In this document: positions 53,658 to 64,000 of the stretch, piece after piece
Numbering within the stretch: the first letter of the stretch is position 1
Layout: every line of letters begins with the position of its first letter
Source of the DNA: Bradyrhizobium diazoefficiens
GTDB lineage: Bacteria; Pseudomonadota; Alphaproteobacteria; Rhizobiales; Xanthobacteraceae
Length of the DNA stretch: 64,000 nt
Reading direction: 5' to 3'
Assembly (NCBI RefSeq): GCF_018129965.1
Contig: NZ_JAFCKW010000001.1
Coordinates: forward strand, 744,001-808,000
Translations under genes and position numbers: made by a program
The notes under the pieces: model-generated
The model's database searches: none
Told to the model about the DNA's origin: nothing
What the model saw: the letters and a program-made list of their open reading frames with translations, nothing else

Positions 53658-54337
53658 CCGAACTGTTCGACGGCTATCACGACAATTACCGTGATGTGGT
53701 CCAGTCCTCGATCGACTTCTCCGGCCTGCCGCATGATTTCTTCATGCGCGCGAAGGCCGATCTGCTGCGCGATCTGATCGCGGAGCGGCTGGACGTGGAG
53801 AAGCCCGACATGCTGGACGTCGGCTGCGGCGTCGGCAGCCTGCATCCGCTGCTGCACGGCATGGTCGGCCGCCTGAGCGGCATCGACGTGTCGTCGGCGA
53901 GCCTCGCCCAGGCGCGCGCCGGCAATGCCGCGGTCGATTACCGCGAGTATGACGGGCGCACGTTTCCCTTCGGCGATGCCAGCTTCGATCTCGTCACCGC
54001 CGTCTGCGTGATGCACCATGTCGTGCCCGCCGACTGGGCCCACTTCATCGCCGAGATGCGCCGGGTGGCGCGCCCCGGCGGCCTCGTCTGCGTGATCGAG
54101 CACAATCCGTACAACCCGCTGACGCGGCTGGCCGTTGCGCGCTGCGAATTCGACCGGGACGCGGTCCTGCTCGGTGCCGGCACGACGAGGAAATTGATGA
54201 CGGCGGGCGGCCTGCGCGAGATCGGCGCGCGCCATTTCCTGCTGCTGCCCTGGGACACCAGGCCGGCGCGGCGCATCGAACAGGCCATGAGCGGGGTTTG
54301 GCTCGGCGGCCAATACGCCGCGTTCGGCACCGCCTGA
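53654..54337 (+). CDS. Class I SAM-dependent methyltransferase
   Basis: A 227-residue enzyme. MLDVGCGVGSLHPLL binds SAM, followed by SGIDVSSASLAQAR and FDLVTAVCVMHHV, the normal class I order. The start overlaps the GT2 stop (ATGA). Substrate is unknown; pairing with a polyprenyl glycosyltransferase suggests a sugar or lipid acceptor. It ends one base before the convergent paralog 3 gene. Confidence 0.88.
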   Translation: MTELFDGYHDNYRDVVQSSIDFSGLPHDFFMRAKADLLRDLIAERLDVEKPDMLDVGCGVGSLHPLLHGMVGRLSGIDVSSASLAQARAGNAAVDYREYDGRTFPFGDASFDLVTAVCVMHHVVPADWAHFIAEMRRVARPGGLVCVIEHNPYNPLTRLAVARCEFDRDAVLLGAGTTRKLMTAGGLREIGARHFLLLPWDTRPARRIEQAMSGVWLGGQYAAFGTA

Positions 54338-54338
54338 T

Positions 54339-55787
54339 CTATTTTTGCGGCGTATCCCGCCGCTTGTGCACGACCGCGACATCGTCGCTGTAGACGCGCT
54401 GCCACCCGGGCAGCCGATCGAGCAACGCCACCGCCGGTGTGCGCGGGGTGAGCAGCGTCGCGCCGATGTCGTAGTCATCGAGCAGCTTGAGAAAATCACC
54501 GAGATCGACCAGCGCCAGCGCACGGTTGTAGCGGTCGATGAACGGCCCGCCGAACAGTTCGCCGCGGCCATCGATAAAGGTGGGAATGCCGGCGAAGATC
54601 ATATAGCCGCCGAACGAATAGTCGTTCAGCACGCGGCCTGCATTGGCGAGATTGGCTTCGGCGATCGCCGCCTGCGGGGTGATGAACGGCGCCGGTCTGA
54701 GGTCACGCGCCAGGGCCACACCGCTCATCGCGATCAGTGCGCCGAGCCCGGCCAGACCGAGACCGCGCGGCGACATCACCGCGTCATCCGCGGCCGGACC
54801 GCCGAACCTCCGCCCCAGCGGGGCCGCCAGATAGAGCGGCGCCAGCATGGCCAGAAGATCCGCATTGCGGATTTGCGCCAGCGCGAAATGGAGCAGTCCG
54901 ATCACGACCAGGGCGCGTACGACCGGCAGCGTCACGACGTCGCGCGTGAGCGCAAAGATGCCGGCCAGCAGCAGCAACTCGAAGCCGCCGACATGACTGA
55001 AATCCTGCGGCCGCCACTCCGTGATCCAGGCCAGCGCGGGACCGAGGCCGAGTGTCGTGAGCGGCATCAATAGCGGTTCCGGCCCGAACGGCGTCAGGCA
55101 GGCCGCCGCAACCGCCAGCACGATGAACGGCAGCCACCGCCGGATCACCTGCGGCCATTGATGTCGCCCCTCGCGCAGCAGCGCCTCGAGTACCGCCGGG
55201 CCGATCAGCCCGAGCGCCAGCACCACGCTGCCGTGCAGATTGGCCCACAGCACCAGCAGCGGCAGGGCCCAATAGGGCGGCTTCCCGCCGCGATCCATGC
55301 AGCGCACCAGGGCCCCGGCCCAGGTCACCATCACCGGCAGCACCAGCACATGGGGCCGCGCCAGCATATGCGGCGCCAGCAGCACGACAGCCGCCATCAC
55401 CATGACAAGCGTCAGGGCCGGTGACAACTCGCGGAGCAGGAAAGAGGTGAACAGGCCAAAAGCGAGCGCAATCGCCGCCGCCGCGACGACGACGACGCCC
55501 GGCCAGCCGGCAAGTGCGAAGACACCGGCGTAGACGACTTCCGAGAGCCATTCGAATGTGATCCAGGGCGCGCCATGCTTCGAAAACGAAAAAGCATCGC
55601 TTGCCGGCAGGGAGCCATGCGCCAGGATCCACCGCCCGACCTCGATGTGGGAATAGCTGTCGGGATCGGCGAGCAGCCGCGGGCCGACGATGAGCAGCAG
55701 GGCATAGACGCAAAGGCCCACCAGCCAGGGCAGCGCTGCACGTGCCGAAAACGGTTGAACCGCGCTATGAGCGACCTGGTCAGTCAT
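54339..55787 (-). CDS. Multi-membrane GT-C-like protein, paralog 3
   Basis: A 482-residue protein and the most distant of three paralogs. It keeps LLADPDSYSHIEVGRWILAH after helix 1, MLARPHVLVLPVMV, LWANLHGSVVLALGLIG, CLTPFGPE, EWRPQDF, GGYMIFAGIPTFIDGRGEL and GWQRVYSDDVAVVHK. About ten helices are predicted. Orientation is opposite to paralogs 1 and 2. Start is ATG 55787 or 55829; neither has a strong ribosome site. Function unknown. Confidence 0.8.
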   Translation of the reverse strand: MTDQVAHSAVQPFSARAALPWLVGLCVYALLLIVGPRLLADPDSYSHIEVGRWILAHGSLPASDAFSFSKHGAPWITFEWLSEVVYAGVFALAGWPGVVVVAAAAIALAFGLFTSFLLRELSPALTLVMVMAAVVLLAPHMLARPHVLVLPVMVTWAGALVRCMDRGGKPPYWALPLLVLWANLHGSVVLALGLIGPAVLEALLREGRHQWPQVIRRWLPFIVLAVAAACLTPFGPEPLLMPLTTLGLGPALAWITEWRPQDFSHVGGFELLLLAGIFALTRDVVTLPVVRALVVIGLLHFALAQIRNADLLAMLAPLYLAAPLGRRFGGPAADDAVMSPRGLGLAGLGALIAMSGVALARDLRPAPFITPQAAIAEANLANAGRVLNDYSFGGYMIFAGIPTFIDGRGELFGGPFIDRYNRALALVDLGDFLKLLDDYDIGATLLTPRTPAVALLDRLPGWQRVYSDDVAVVHKRRDTPQK

Positions 55788-55926
55788 GGCGGGCCAAAAT
55801 AGGGCGCAAGCGTTAAGGGCGTCTTTCATGTGTCCCGCATTTGCCTAAAGGCGGGATCGCGGCTGCGGCGCTGGTCTTGAATGGCAGCACCGCTGGATCC
55901 GCACTGCATCATCGGATCGCAGCCAA

Positions 55927-55956
55927 TAAAAAACGCAGCGTTTCCGCCGCGTTTTT
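55927..55956. terminator. Bidirectional terminator after ftsH
   Basis: AAAAAACGC and GCGTTTTT arms with an inner GCG/CGC pair. On the minus strand it follows the ftsH stop after 25 bases and ends in a T run. Confidence 0.8.
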
Positions 55957-55981
55957 CAATTCGATGGAACCGCTTTCGCGA

Positions 55982-57904
<1,923 letters not shown>

Positions 57905-58209
57905 CGATCTTCCTTCGTGGTCGCGCGGATCGCGGCCCTGATCCTTCGTCGTTTACTTGGTCATTTACTTGGGCAGCGCGAGGAAATCCCCAAGGAATCC
58001 TCTCGGTTGGACGCATACAATCTAGGTGTCGCCCCGGTCGCTGCCAAGGGAACGACATGGGACTATTTATCCCATCTTAGAGCGATTCCCGCTGAAATAA
58101 TGGCGTCGGGTCCGGGGTTTTTCCTGCCTGGTTAAAGTGTCCTGACGGCGCGCGGCGGAAACGGCCGGTGTCATGGTCCGCCCTCATTGGCCCCTCAAGC
58201 CCCTCGTTA
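57905..58209. other. Intergenic region between tilS and ftsH
   Basis: 305 bases with no gene. They contain a sigma-32-type promoter for ftsH (58019-58048) and an ATGGGACTATTTATCCCAT inverted repeat just upstream of it (58056-58074) that could be an operator or hairpin. Confidence 0.6.
58019..58048 (-). promoter_or_regulatory. Candidate sigma-32 (RpoH) promoter of ftsH
   Basis: On the minus strand: CTTG, 18 bases, CCTAGATT. This fits the alphaproteobacterial heat-shock pattern (CTTG-N17/18-CCTATNT), one mismatch. It lies about 115 bases before the ftsH ATG. Confidence 0.5.
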
Positions 58210-59277
58210 TCACCTTTGGGTCCGCCGGGCCGGCGCCGGCGCGATGTGGATTCGTCCTCCGGCAAGGCTGATCAAGGCTCCGGCGAGGGTCTGCTTCAGG
58301 ATCGCCCGGCCATTTGCGGGGGCTGAAGGCCTTGCGGCCATGTCGGAATCACGCATGGCCTGATCGAGCGCGGCCATCAGGGCTTCGACCTTGCCGAGTT
58401 CCGCCGGCCCTTCATGGCCGAGGGCATTGACGGCCCGCAGCAGGAGCCGCAGCCGGACCTCCTCCGGCAGGAGGGCAAACGCAGATGCGTCATAGCTTCG
58501 CCTGTCCGCCTGCGGCGCATCGCCGCGTGCCCGCAGTTGAAGGTAGCGCTCGGCGCCATCGACCAGCACCTCGACCGCGGCATTGGCGCGCGCCAGCCTG
58601 CCTGCGAGGCGTGCCAGCGTGCGGGCATCGCCGCCCTCCATCGCGAGCTGCGGCAGCAGGGCGCGCAGCCGCGGCCGGGTGAAGGCGGTGTCGCGGTTGG
58701 TGGGATCGTCGGCGAAGCCGATCTTCGCGCGCTTCAAGGTCGCGACGAGCTGCGACTTCGGGACATCGAGCAGCGGGCGCGCCAGGACGATGCCGTCGCG
58801 TTCCGTGAGGCGCGCCATCGCCGACAGCCCGGCAAGTCCGCTGCCGCGAACGAGGCGCATCAACAGGGTCTCGGCCTGGTCGTCGCGGGTGTGGGCGGTC
58901 AGCACATGGCTCGCACCGGCCTTGCGCGCGGCCTCCGCCAGCAGGCGGTAGCGGGCATCGCGCGCGGCCGCCGGCAATCCCGTCTTCGGTTTCGTCCCGC
59001 GCCAGCGCAGGGTCCGGTGCGCCAGGCCGAGCTCCGTTGCCAGCCGCTTGACCTCGCGCGCCTCGCGCGCCGCTTCCGGCCGCAGGCCATGATCGACGGT
59101 GACGACGGTGAGTTGGGGGCCGCGCAAAAGGCTGCGCCGCCAGCGTGCGGCGAGCCACATCAGCGCGACCGAATCGGGCCCGCCGGAGACCGCGAGCACC
59201 AGCGCCGGCGAATTTTTCAGTTCGGCGAAGAGTTGCCTCGCCGCTTGCGCCGAGATCGGTGAATGGTCGTCTGACAT
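58210..59277 (-). CDS. tilS: tRNA(Ile)-lysidine synthetase TilS
   Basis: A 355-residue enzyme that attaches lysine to the wobble C of the tRNA(Ile) that reads AUA. The PP-loop SGGPDS (residues 31-36) and HTRDDQAETLLMRLVRGSGL are diagnostic. The ATG at 59277 gives the correct N-terminus; a longer frame to 59451 would overlap cpoB and was not used. Gene order cpoB-tilS-ftsH is the rule in alphaproteobacteria. Confidence 0.94.
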   Translation of the reverse strand: MSDDHSPISAQAARQLFAELKNSPALVLAVSGGPDSVALMWLAARWRRSLLRGPQLTVVTVDHGLRPEAAREAREVKRLATELGLAHRTLRWRGTKPKTGLPAAARDARYRLLAEAARKAGASHVLTAHTRDDQAETLLMRLVRGSGLAGLSAMARLTERDGIVLARPLLDVPKSQLVATLKRAKIGFADDPTNRDTAFTRPRLRALLPQLAMEGGDARTLARLAGRLARANAAVEVLVDGAERYLQLRARGDAPQADRRSYDASAFALLPEEVRLRLLLRAVNALGHEGPAELGKVEALMAALDQAMRDSDMAARPSAPANGRAILKQTLAGALISLAGGRIHIAPAPARRTQR

Positions 59278-59356
59278 GACGCTGCCCGGGTCATCGTCCG
59301 CAGATGCAGAGAAACTTAGCGCAGCATCATCCGCATTGACAGTGATCAACGCAGGG

Positions 59357-60409
59357 TCAGCACTTGGCCCGCTTCTGTTCGCGATCGACCGCGGCCTTGA
59401 CCCCGGCGGAGGCGCGAGGGAATTTGCGTCCGACCTCGCCGAAGGCGGCACAGGCGGCCTCCTTCTCCTTCAGCGCGGCCAGCGACTGGCCGAGCCGCAG
59501 CAGGGCATCCGGCGCCTTGGACGATTTGTCGTATTTGGTGGTGACGGCGAGGAAGGCTTCCGCGGAATCGCGATATTGCTGGCGCTGGAAATAGCTTTCG
59601 CCCAGCCAGTATTGCGCGTCGCCGAGCAGCGGGTCGCTCGGGTATTTCTGCGCAAAATTCTTCATGGTCTGCTCGGCGAGCGCATAGTCCTTGCGCTGCA
59701 TGTAGCCGATGCCGAGATCGAACTCGTCGCGCGGCGTTGCCGAAGGCGGCAGGGTGGTCAGGGCAACGCCGCCGGCCGGCGCGGCATAGCCGGGCTGGGC
59801 CGGCGGATAGGCCGGCTGGCCAGACGCTGCGGCCTGCGGATAGCGACTGCCGGTGTTGCCGAGATCGAGCGGCTCGCCCGCGTTGCGCCCCCCTGGCGCT
59901 CCGACCTGAGAACCCGCCGCTATCGGCTGCTGCCCGCCGCCGAGTGCGCGCGGCGCGCCGGGCGCGCTCGGATTCTGGCTCGGGTCGAAGGCATCGCCGC
60001 GACGGCGCGTGCCGGGGGCGCCGGGCCCTGGCTGCTCCTGAACGATCGGCGCGGGAGAAGCGATCTGGGGCTGCTCGTAATTCGGCTGCACCGCCTGCGG
60101 CTGGCGATAGGCGGGCGCGACTTGAGAGGGGGCAATCTGCGCCGGCGGCATCGCGGCGACATTGGGCTGTGCCGGCGCCTGCCCGGGGGCCGCTTGCGCG
60201 CCGCCCTCGAGCGCCCGCAGCCGCTCTTCGAGCTGGCGGTTGCGATATTGCAGTTCCTCGTTCTGGCCGGTGAGCTGGCGCAGCTGGTTCTCCAGCCGCT
60301 CGATCCGGATCTCAGGATCATCGTCCGTCTGCGCGAAAGATGGCGAGCCGAACGACAGCAGCGCGGCGATCGCCACGGTGCCGGAAAAAACCTTGGAGCT
60401 GGATGACAT
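59357..60409 (-). CDS. cpoB: Cell division coordinator CpoB (YbgF)
   Basis: A 350-residue periplasmic protein: signal (MSSSSKVFSGTVAIAALLSF, cut near SFAQ), a coiled coil (IRIERLENQLRQLTGQNEEL), a long Pro/Gln/Ala-rich linker, then three TPR repeats (EFDLGIGYMQRKDYALAEQT; NFAQKYPSDPLLGDAQYWLG). It links the Tol-Pal system to peptidoglycan synthesis during division. The ATG 60409 has AGGG before it; a longer frame adds a basic stretch. It follows pal after 189 bases that include a terminator. Confidence 0.92.
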   Translation of the reverse strand: MSSSSKVFSGTVAIAALLSFGSPSFAQTDDDPEIRIERLENQLRQLTGQNEELQYRNRQLEERLRALEGGAQAAPGQAPAQPNVAAMPPAQIAPSQVAPAYRQPQAVQPNYEQPQIASPAPIVQEQPGPGAPGTRRRGDAFDPSQNPSAPGAPRALGGGQQPIAAGSQVGAPGGRNAGEPLDLGNTGSRYPQAAASGQPAYPPAQPGYAAPAGGVALTTLPPSATPRDEFDLGIGYMQRKDYALAEQTMKNFAQKYPSDPLLGDAQYWLGESYFQRQQYRDSAEAFLAVTTKYDKSSKAPDALLRLGQSLAALKEKEAACAAFGEVGRKFPRASAGVKAAVDREQKRAKC

Positions 60410-60534
60410 CTTGCCCTGACGACCAAAACGAAATGATCTGCGACGGAACCTGCGTCGCGCCACACATTGAGAGGCAGTACGCCAAAAATGTGACTGGCAC
60501 TACCGGGTTTCGCTCACAGATCGCTGAAACGCAA

Positions 60535-60556
60535 CCGGCGCCCGAGAGGGCGCCGG
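60535..60556 (-). terminator. Hairpin between pal and cpoB
   Basis: CCGGCGCCC, GAGA loop, GGGCGCCGG. It lies 43 bases after the pal stop; a weak T-rich stretch follows on the minus strand. Confidence 0.65.
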
Positions 60557-60598
60557 CATGATCGGTTTCCGAAGATGAACGGCAGATGACCTGAAGCG

Positions 60599-61087
60599 TC
60601 AGGAGCTCGCGTTCAGCACGGTCACAGCACGACGATTCTGCGACCAGCAGGAGATATCGTTACAGACGGCGACCGGGCGCTCCTTGCCGTAGGAGATCGT
60701 GCGCATGCGGTTCGGATCGATCCCGCGCGAGGCGAGGAACGAACGCACCGACTGGGCACGGCGCGCGCCGAGCGCGATGTTGTATTCGCGGGTGCCGCGC
60801 TCGTCGGCATGACCTTCGATGGTGAAGCTGTAGCGAGGATAGCTCTGCAGCCACTGCGCCTGCTTCTCCAGGGTCACGATCGCCTGCGGGGTGAGATCGG
60901 TCTGATCGCTCTCGAAGAACACGCGGTCACCCACGTTGACGACGAAGTCCTGCTGGCTGCCCGGGGTCGCGGCGTTGGCCATCGCATCCGTCGCAGCATT
61001 CTTGTTGGCGCAGGCGCCCATCGACAGTGCGATTGCGACCACTGCAGCCAGCTTCAATCCCTGGAGGATACGCATTGGGTATTTCAT
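60599..61087 (-). CDS. pal: Peptidoglycan-associated lipoprotein Pal
   Basis: A 162-residue outer-membrane lipoprotein. Signal with lipobox MGAC (lipid Cys about residue 25), then an OmpA-like domain that binds peptidoglycan (FTIEGHADERGTREYNIALG, then ARRAQSVRSFLASRGI). It anchors the outer membrane to the wall together with the Tol proteins. ATG 61087 has GGAGG before it. The usual upstream tolB is not here; the next gene is the FeeM-like one. Confidence 0.96.
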   Translation of the reverse strand: MKYPMRILQGLKLAAVVAIALSMGACANKNAATDAMANAATPGSQQDFVVNVGDRVFFESDQTDLTPQAIVTLEKQAQWLQSYPRYSFTIEGHADERGTREYNIALGARRAQSVRSFLASRGIDPNRMRTISYGKERPVAVCNDISCWSQNRRAVTVLNASS

Positions 61088-61366
61088 TCCGGAGCCTCCA
61101 CGCTCACGTTCGTCCACTGCCATCGGGTCTACAGGGGGTTGGTTAAGCGAACGTTCCGTCAACCTTGACGGAACCTTGCTTGAGCCGGTCAAAAGCCCCC
61201 GACCAGCGAAAAGCCCACGTCATGGTTAATGGGTTGTAAATGTGGCACGAGGGTGAAGGCAAGCCGCGTTCGCCGTCAACAACGCCGGTTTTTGCTGGAA
61301 TTTTGGGCCTGTTCAAGACAAGACCTCCCGAACCGCAGTCCGGGTGACCTCAGACGGCCGCAGGTT

Positions 61367-62092
61367 TCAGGCCTGCTCCATCCCTGCAACAAGCACCGGG
61401 CGCGGCGCGGCGGCGCGGATGTTGGCGCGGTCGAACAACATCCGCCGTTCAAACGCGCTCGATCGCATGATCGGAAAACGGGTCAGGACCCGCTCGCGAA
61501 GACTGCGGAAATCGGACGCCATCAAGGCGACCTTCTTCAGCACGTTGGGGAAAGAGCGCGGCTCCGTAATCGCCTCGTGCAGAAAAATCCGGCGATAAAA
61601 CGCCTGGTGCTCCGCACGAACCTGGGCAAGCCCGGTATCGGCATTGAAATGCTCGCAGGCGAGATAGGCAAGGCGCAACGTTACATAGGGCAGTTCCGGA
61701 AAACGCCGGGCGTGCTCCGGATCGGCGACAAAACGGGCCGGGTCAACGAAAACCTCACCGCGGTCGAGACGGGGGTGAAGCACATCTCCGAATAGTTCGG
61801 TCGCATAAGACATGCGCTGGTCCGATGTCAGGATGTGCAAGCGGACCGAACTGCAGAGCTCCCCATCGACATAAATTCCGAAAGTCCAGGCATTGGGCGC
61901 GTCGTCATATCGATCGCTTACGCGCTGGGACTCCGACGGCAGGATCAGCCCCCCGTGCAGGTAGGCCCGGTAGCGCATCTGATAGAGGCGGTCCTTGTCG
62001 TCGGGAGTTTCGATGAGCCGGTAGTCGACCCGATCAAAAAGCCCTACCCCCTTCATCAGGAACGCAGTGCGCTGCTCAGCCCGCGATTCCAT
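61367..62092 (-). CDS. FeeM-like N-acyltransferase (N-acyl amino acid synthase domain)
   Basis: A 241-residue stand-alone protein of the FeeM/autoinducer-synthase fold: YRLIETPDDKDRLYQMRYRAYL, then DDAPNAWTFGIYVDGELCSSVRLH, then EVFVDPARFVADPEHARRF and AYLACEHFNADTGLAQVRAEH. FeeM makes N-acyl tyrosine from acyl-ACP. This family is often annotated as N-acyl amino acid synthase or acyl-homoserine-lactone synthase-like; the real acyl donor and amine are unknown. ATG 62092 has GGAG seven bases before; a TTG four codons earlier is possible. Confidence 0.8.
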   Translation of the reverse strand: MESRAEQRTAFLMKGVGLFDRVDYRLIETPDDKDRLYQMRYRAYLHGGLILPSESQRVSDRYDDAPNAWTFGIYVDGELCSSVRLHILTSDQRMSYATELFGDVLHPRLDRGEVFVDPARFVADPEHARRFPELPYVTLRLAYLACEHFNADTGLAQVRAEHQAFYRRIFLHEAITEPRSFPNVLKKVALMASDFRSLRERVLTRFPIMRSSAFERRMLFDRANIRAAAPRPVLVAGMEQA

Positions 62093-62233
62093 CGAACACT
62101 CCAAAACAACTTCCGCGTTCAGAGAAGATTAATGTCTCCTTAACGGAATTGCAAAGCATTGAATTGGTTAGGGTTAACTTTTGTCGCAACAAATCGGCTG
62201 CCGAGCCGTGTCACAATGACGAAAATGGGGGGA

Positions 62234-64000
62234 TCAGGCTATCGAGCGGGAGGAAATCATGACGATCTGGTCGCCGGCCATGCGGCGGCCATGCGAGGCG
62301 TTCAGCAACTGACGGATCCGGACCGCCGGGACCGGCCGGCTGAACAGATAACCCTGACCTTCGGTTACCATGCCGTCGGCACTGATCAGCTCCAGCTGCT
62401 CGTTGGTCTCGATGCCCTCGACCACGACGGCCATGCCGAGGTCGGCGGACAGGCGCGCCACGCCGCGCAGCAGCGTCAGCGGCCGGTCGGTGTCGATGCC
62501 CTCGAGGAAGGAGCGGTCGATCTTGACCTTCTGCATCGGGAAATTGTGCAGATAGCTGAGGCTCGAATAGCCGGTGCCGAAATCGTCCAGCGAGATGCGC
62601 ACGCCCAGCGCATGCAGTTGCGACAGGATGTCATGGGTGAGCTGGGTGTTGCGCAGCAGCGAGGATTCGGTGATCTCGATCTCGAGGCGATGGGCCGGGA
62701 GCCCCGAGACCTCGAGGGCGTAGCGGATCTCGCTGAGCACGTCGCGCTGATGGAATTGCTGCGGTGAGAAGTTGACGGCGACGCTGACGCCCTCCGGCCA
62801 GTTCATGCACTCCATGCAGGCACGGCGCAGGATCCAGCGGCCGAGGTCGACGATCAGGCCCATGTCCTCGGCTACGGGAATGATGTCGACCGGCGAGACC
62901 GTGCCGCGCACCGGATGATTCCAGCGCAGCAGTGCCTCGCAAGTGGTGATCTTGCCGGACTTGAGGTTGACGAGCGGCTGGTAGAACAGCTCGAACTCCT
63001 CGTTGGCGAGCGCCTTGCGCAGGTCGAGCTCGAGGATGCGCCGGGCCTCGACCGTCGCCGCCATCTCGTCACGGAAGAAGCAGAAGGTGCCGCGGCCGTC
63101 GGCCTTGGCGCGGTAGAGCGCCATGTCGGCGTTCTTGAGCAGCGTGTCGGCTTTGACGTCGCCGTCCGGCGCGGTCAGCGCGATGCCGACGCTGGCGCCA
63201 ATCTCGACCAGATGATTGTCGATGCGGTAGCGCTCGCTGAGCCGCTCGACGATCCGGCGGGCGAGGCTCGCGGCGTCCTCGGGCGCGCTGATGTTCTGCT
63301 GGAACACGACGAACTCGTCGCCGCCGAAGCGGGCGACGAAATCCTCGGGCCGCAGCATCTCGCGCAGGCGATTGGCAACCGCGCACAGGAGCTGGTCGCC
63401 GCAGGGGTGACCGAGCGTGTCGTTGACCTGCTTGAACTGGTCGAGGTCGACGAACAGCAGCGCGGAAAGGCGCGCCGAATCCTGCGAAATCGCGAGCAGG
63501 CGTTCGATCTCGTCGCGAAAGCTGACGCGGTTCGGAAGCGCGGTGAGTTCGTCGTAGCGGGCCAGATGGCTGATCTTGGCCTCGGCATTCTTGCGCTCGG
63601 TGATGTCCTCCAGGAGCACGACAACACCGCCATCCGCCATCGGCTGAATGGTCCAGGCTAGGCTGCGATCGCGCGAATGATCGGGATCGGCAGTCACGAT
63701 CTCGTTGATTTGCTGCATCTCCCGGATGCCGTTCAGGATCTGGTTGCCGCTCTGCATCGACAGGGTGCCGGCCTCCACGCAGCCAGCGATGATTTGCGAC
63801 GCGCCGCCCCCCTTCTGCACGAGTTCGTCGCGCAGATTCATCATCTCACCAAACCGATAGTTCATGACCGCGAGCTGACCGTCGCCGCGGAACATGCACA
63901 GACCGTGCGGCATGTTGTTCAGAGCAGTGTCGAACTGCCCGGCGAGCGCAGCTTCCCGCTCGCGCGCGACCAGCGCGCGCATGAATATCCTGTGCAAATT
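62234..64000 (-). CDS. PAS-GGDEF-EAL protein, N-terminus cut by window edge
   Basis: At least 588 residues are seen; the frame stays open to the right edge, so the true start lies outside. A PAS domain (FDTALNNMPHGLCMFRGDGQ) is followed by a GGDEF domain with intact RFGGDEF and an inhibitory RxxD (RPED), then an EAL domain with CEALLRWNHP, AVNFSPQQF, EIEITESSLL, DDFGTGYSS, KIDRSF, VEGIET and GQGYLFSRP. Both active sites look complete, so it may make and break c-di-GMP. Proteins like this often have N-terminal membrane helices, which would be beyond the edge. Confidence 0.9.
   Translation of the reverse strand, partial: NLHRIFMRALVAREREAALAGQFDTALNNMPHGLCMFRGDGQLAVMNYRFGEMMNLRDELVQKGGGASQIIAGCVEAGTLSMQSGNQILNGIREMQQINEIVTADPDHSRDRSLAWTIQPMADGGVVVLLEDITERKNAEAKISHLARYDELTALPNRVSFRDEIERLLAISQDSARLSALLFVDLDQFKQVNDTLGHPCGDQLLCAVANRLREMLRPEDFVARFGGDEFVVFQQNISAPEDAASLARRIVERLSERYRIDNHLVEIGASVGIALTAPDGDVKADTLLKNADMALYRAKADGRGTFCFFRDEMAATVEARRILELDLRKALANEEFELFYQPLVNLKSGKITTCEALLRWNHPVRGTVSPVDIIPVAEDMGLIVDLGRWILRRACMECMNWPEGVSVAVNFSPQQFHQRDVLSEIRYALEVSGLPAHRLEIEITESSLLRNTQLTHDILSQLHALGVRISLDDFGTGYSSLSYLHNFPMQKVKIDRSFLEGIDTDRPLTLLRGVARLSADLGMAVVVEGIETNEQLELISADGMVTEGQGYLFSRPVPAVRIRQLLNASHGRRMAGDQIVMISSRSIA

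Overview
The window is GC-rich chromosomal DNA from an alphaproteobacterium, most likely Bradyrhizobium or a close relative. Supporting this are a three-subunit pntAA-pntAB-pntB transhydrogenase, a GapR (DUF2312) nucleoid protein, a 50-residue aa3 oxidase subunit IV, FixJ-like and NtrC-like regulators, a FixK-type box before hemN, a sigma-32-type promoter before ftsH, and several short palindromic repeat families like those scattered through Bradyrhizobium genomes. The species call is inference; no rRNA, tRNA, CRISPR array or complete insertion sequence was found.

Layout. 1-5.5 kb: a MuiA-like protein cut by the left edge, a FixJ-type regulator with an altered phosphorylation site, an AraC-type regulator, and hemN. 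5.6-9.2 kb: a CoA-transferase (scoA-scoB) and an AsmA-like protein. 9.3-17.1 kb: a sugar ABC importer (binding protein and two permeases, no ATPase) facing a potG-potH-potI polyamine importer (no binding protein), with a GlpD-like dehydrogenase whose substrate-site residues are replaced. 17.1-23.3 kb: a PAS-GGDEF-EAL protein, an LhgO-like oxidoreductase, two YdcH-like proteins, two small conserved proteins and a diguanylate cyclase. 23.4-32.3 kb: purE-purK, rpsU, a TPR lipoprotein, a cupin, a Ca/H antiporter, pntAA-pntAB-pntB and an oxidase subunit IV. 32.4-43.6 kb: oligoendopeptidase F, a sigma-54 activator, an L,D-transpeptidase and a DUF882 protein (cell wall), gapR, DUF1244, and a DUF1036 protein overlapping pyruvate kinase. 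43.7-55.8 kb: a TetR regulator, then an accessory-looking envelope region with three paralogous multi-membrane proteins, another GT-C-like protein, an orphan Flp pilin, an AT-richer insert with a lipoprotein, and a GT2 transferase overlapping a methyltransferase. 55.9-64 kb: ftsH, tilS, cpoB and pal on the minus strand, a FeeM-like N-acyltransferase, and a PAS-GGDEF-EAL protein cut by the right edge.

How they work together. Most genes are housekeeping: purine synthesis, NADPH supply by transhydrogenation, heme synthesis under low oxygen, envelope integrity (Pal, CpoB, FtsH, L,D-transpeptidase) and c-di-GMP turnover. The points most worth following up are the GlpD-like enzyme with a changed substrate site beside an incomplete polyamine importer, the three-paralog membrane family around the orphan pilin, the FixJ-like regulator with Glu in place of the phosphorylatable Asp, and the stand-alone FeeM-like gene where tolB might be expected upstream of pal.
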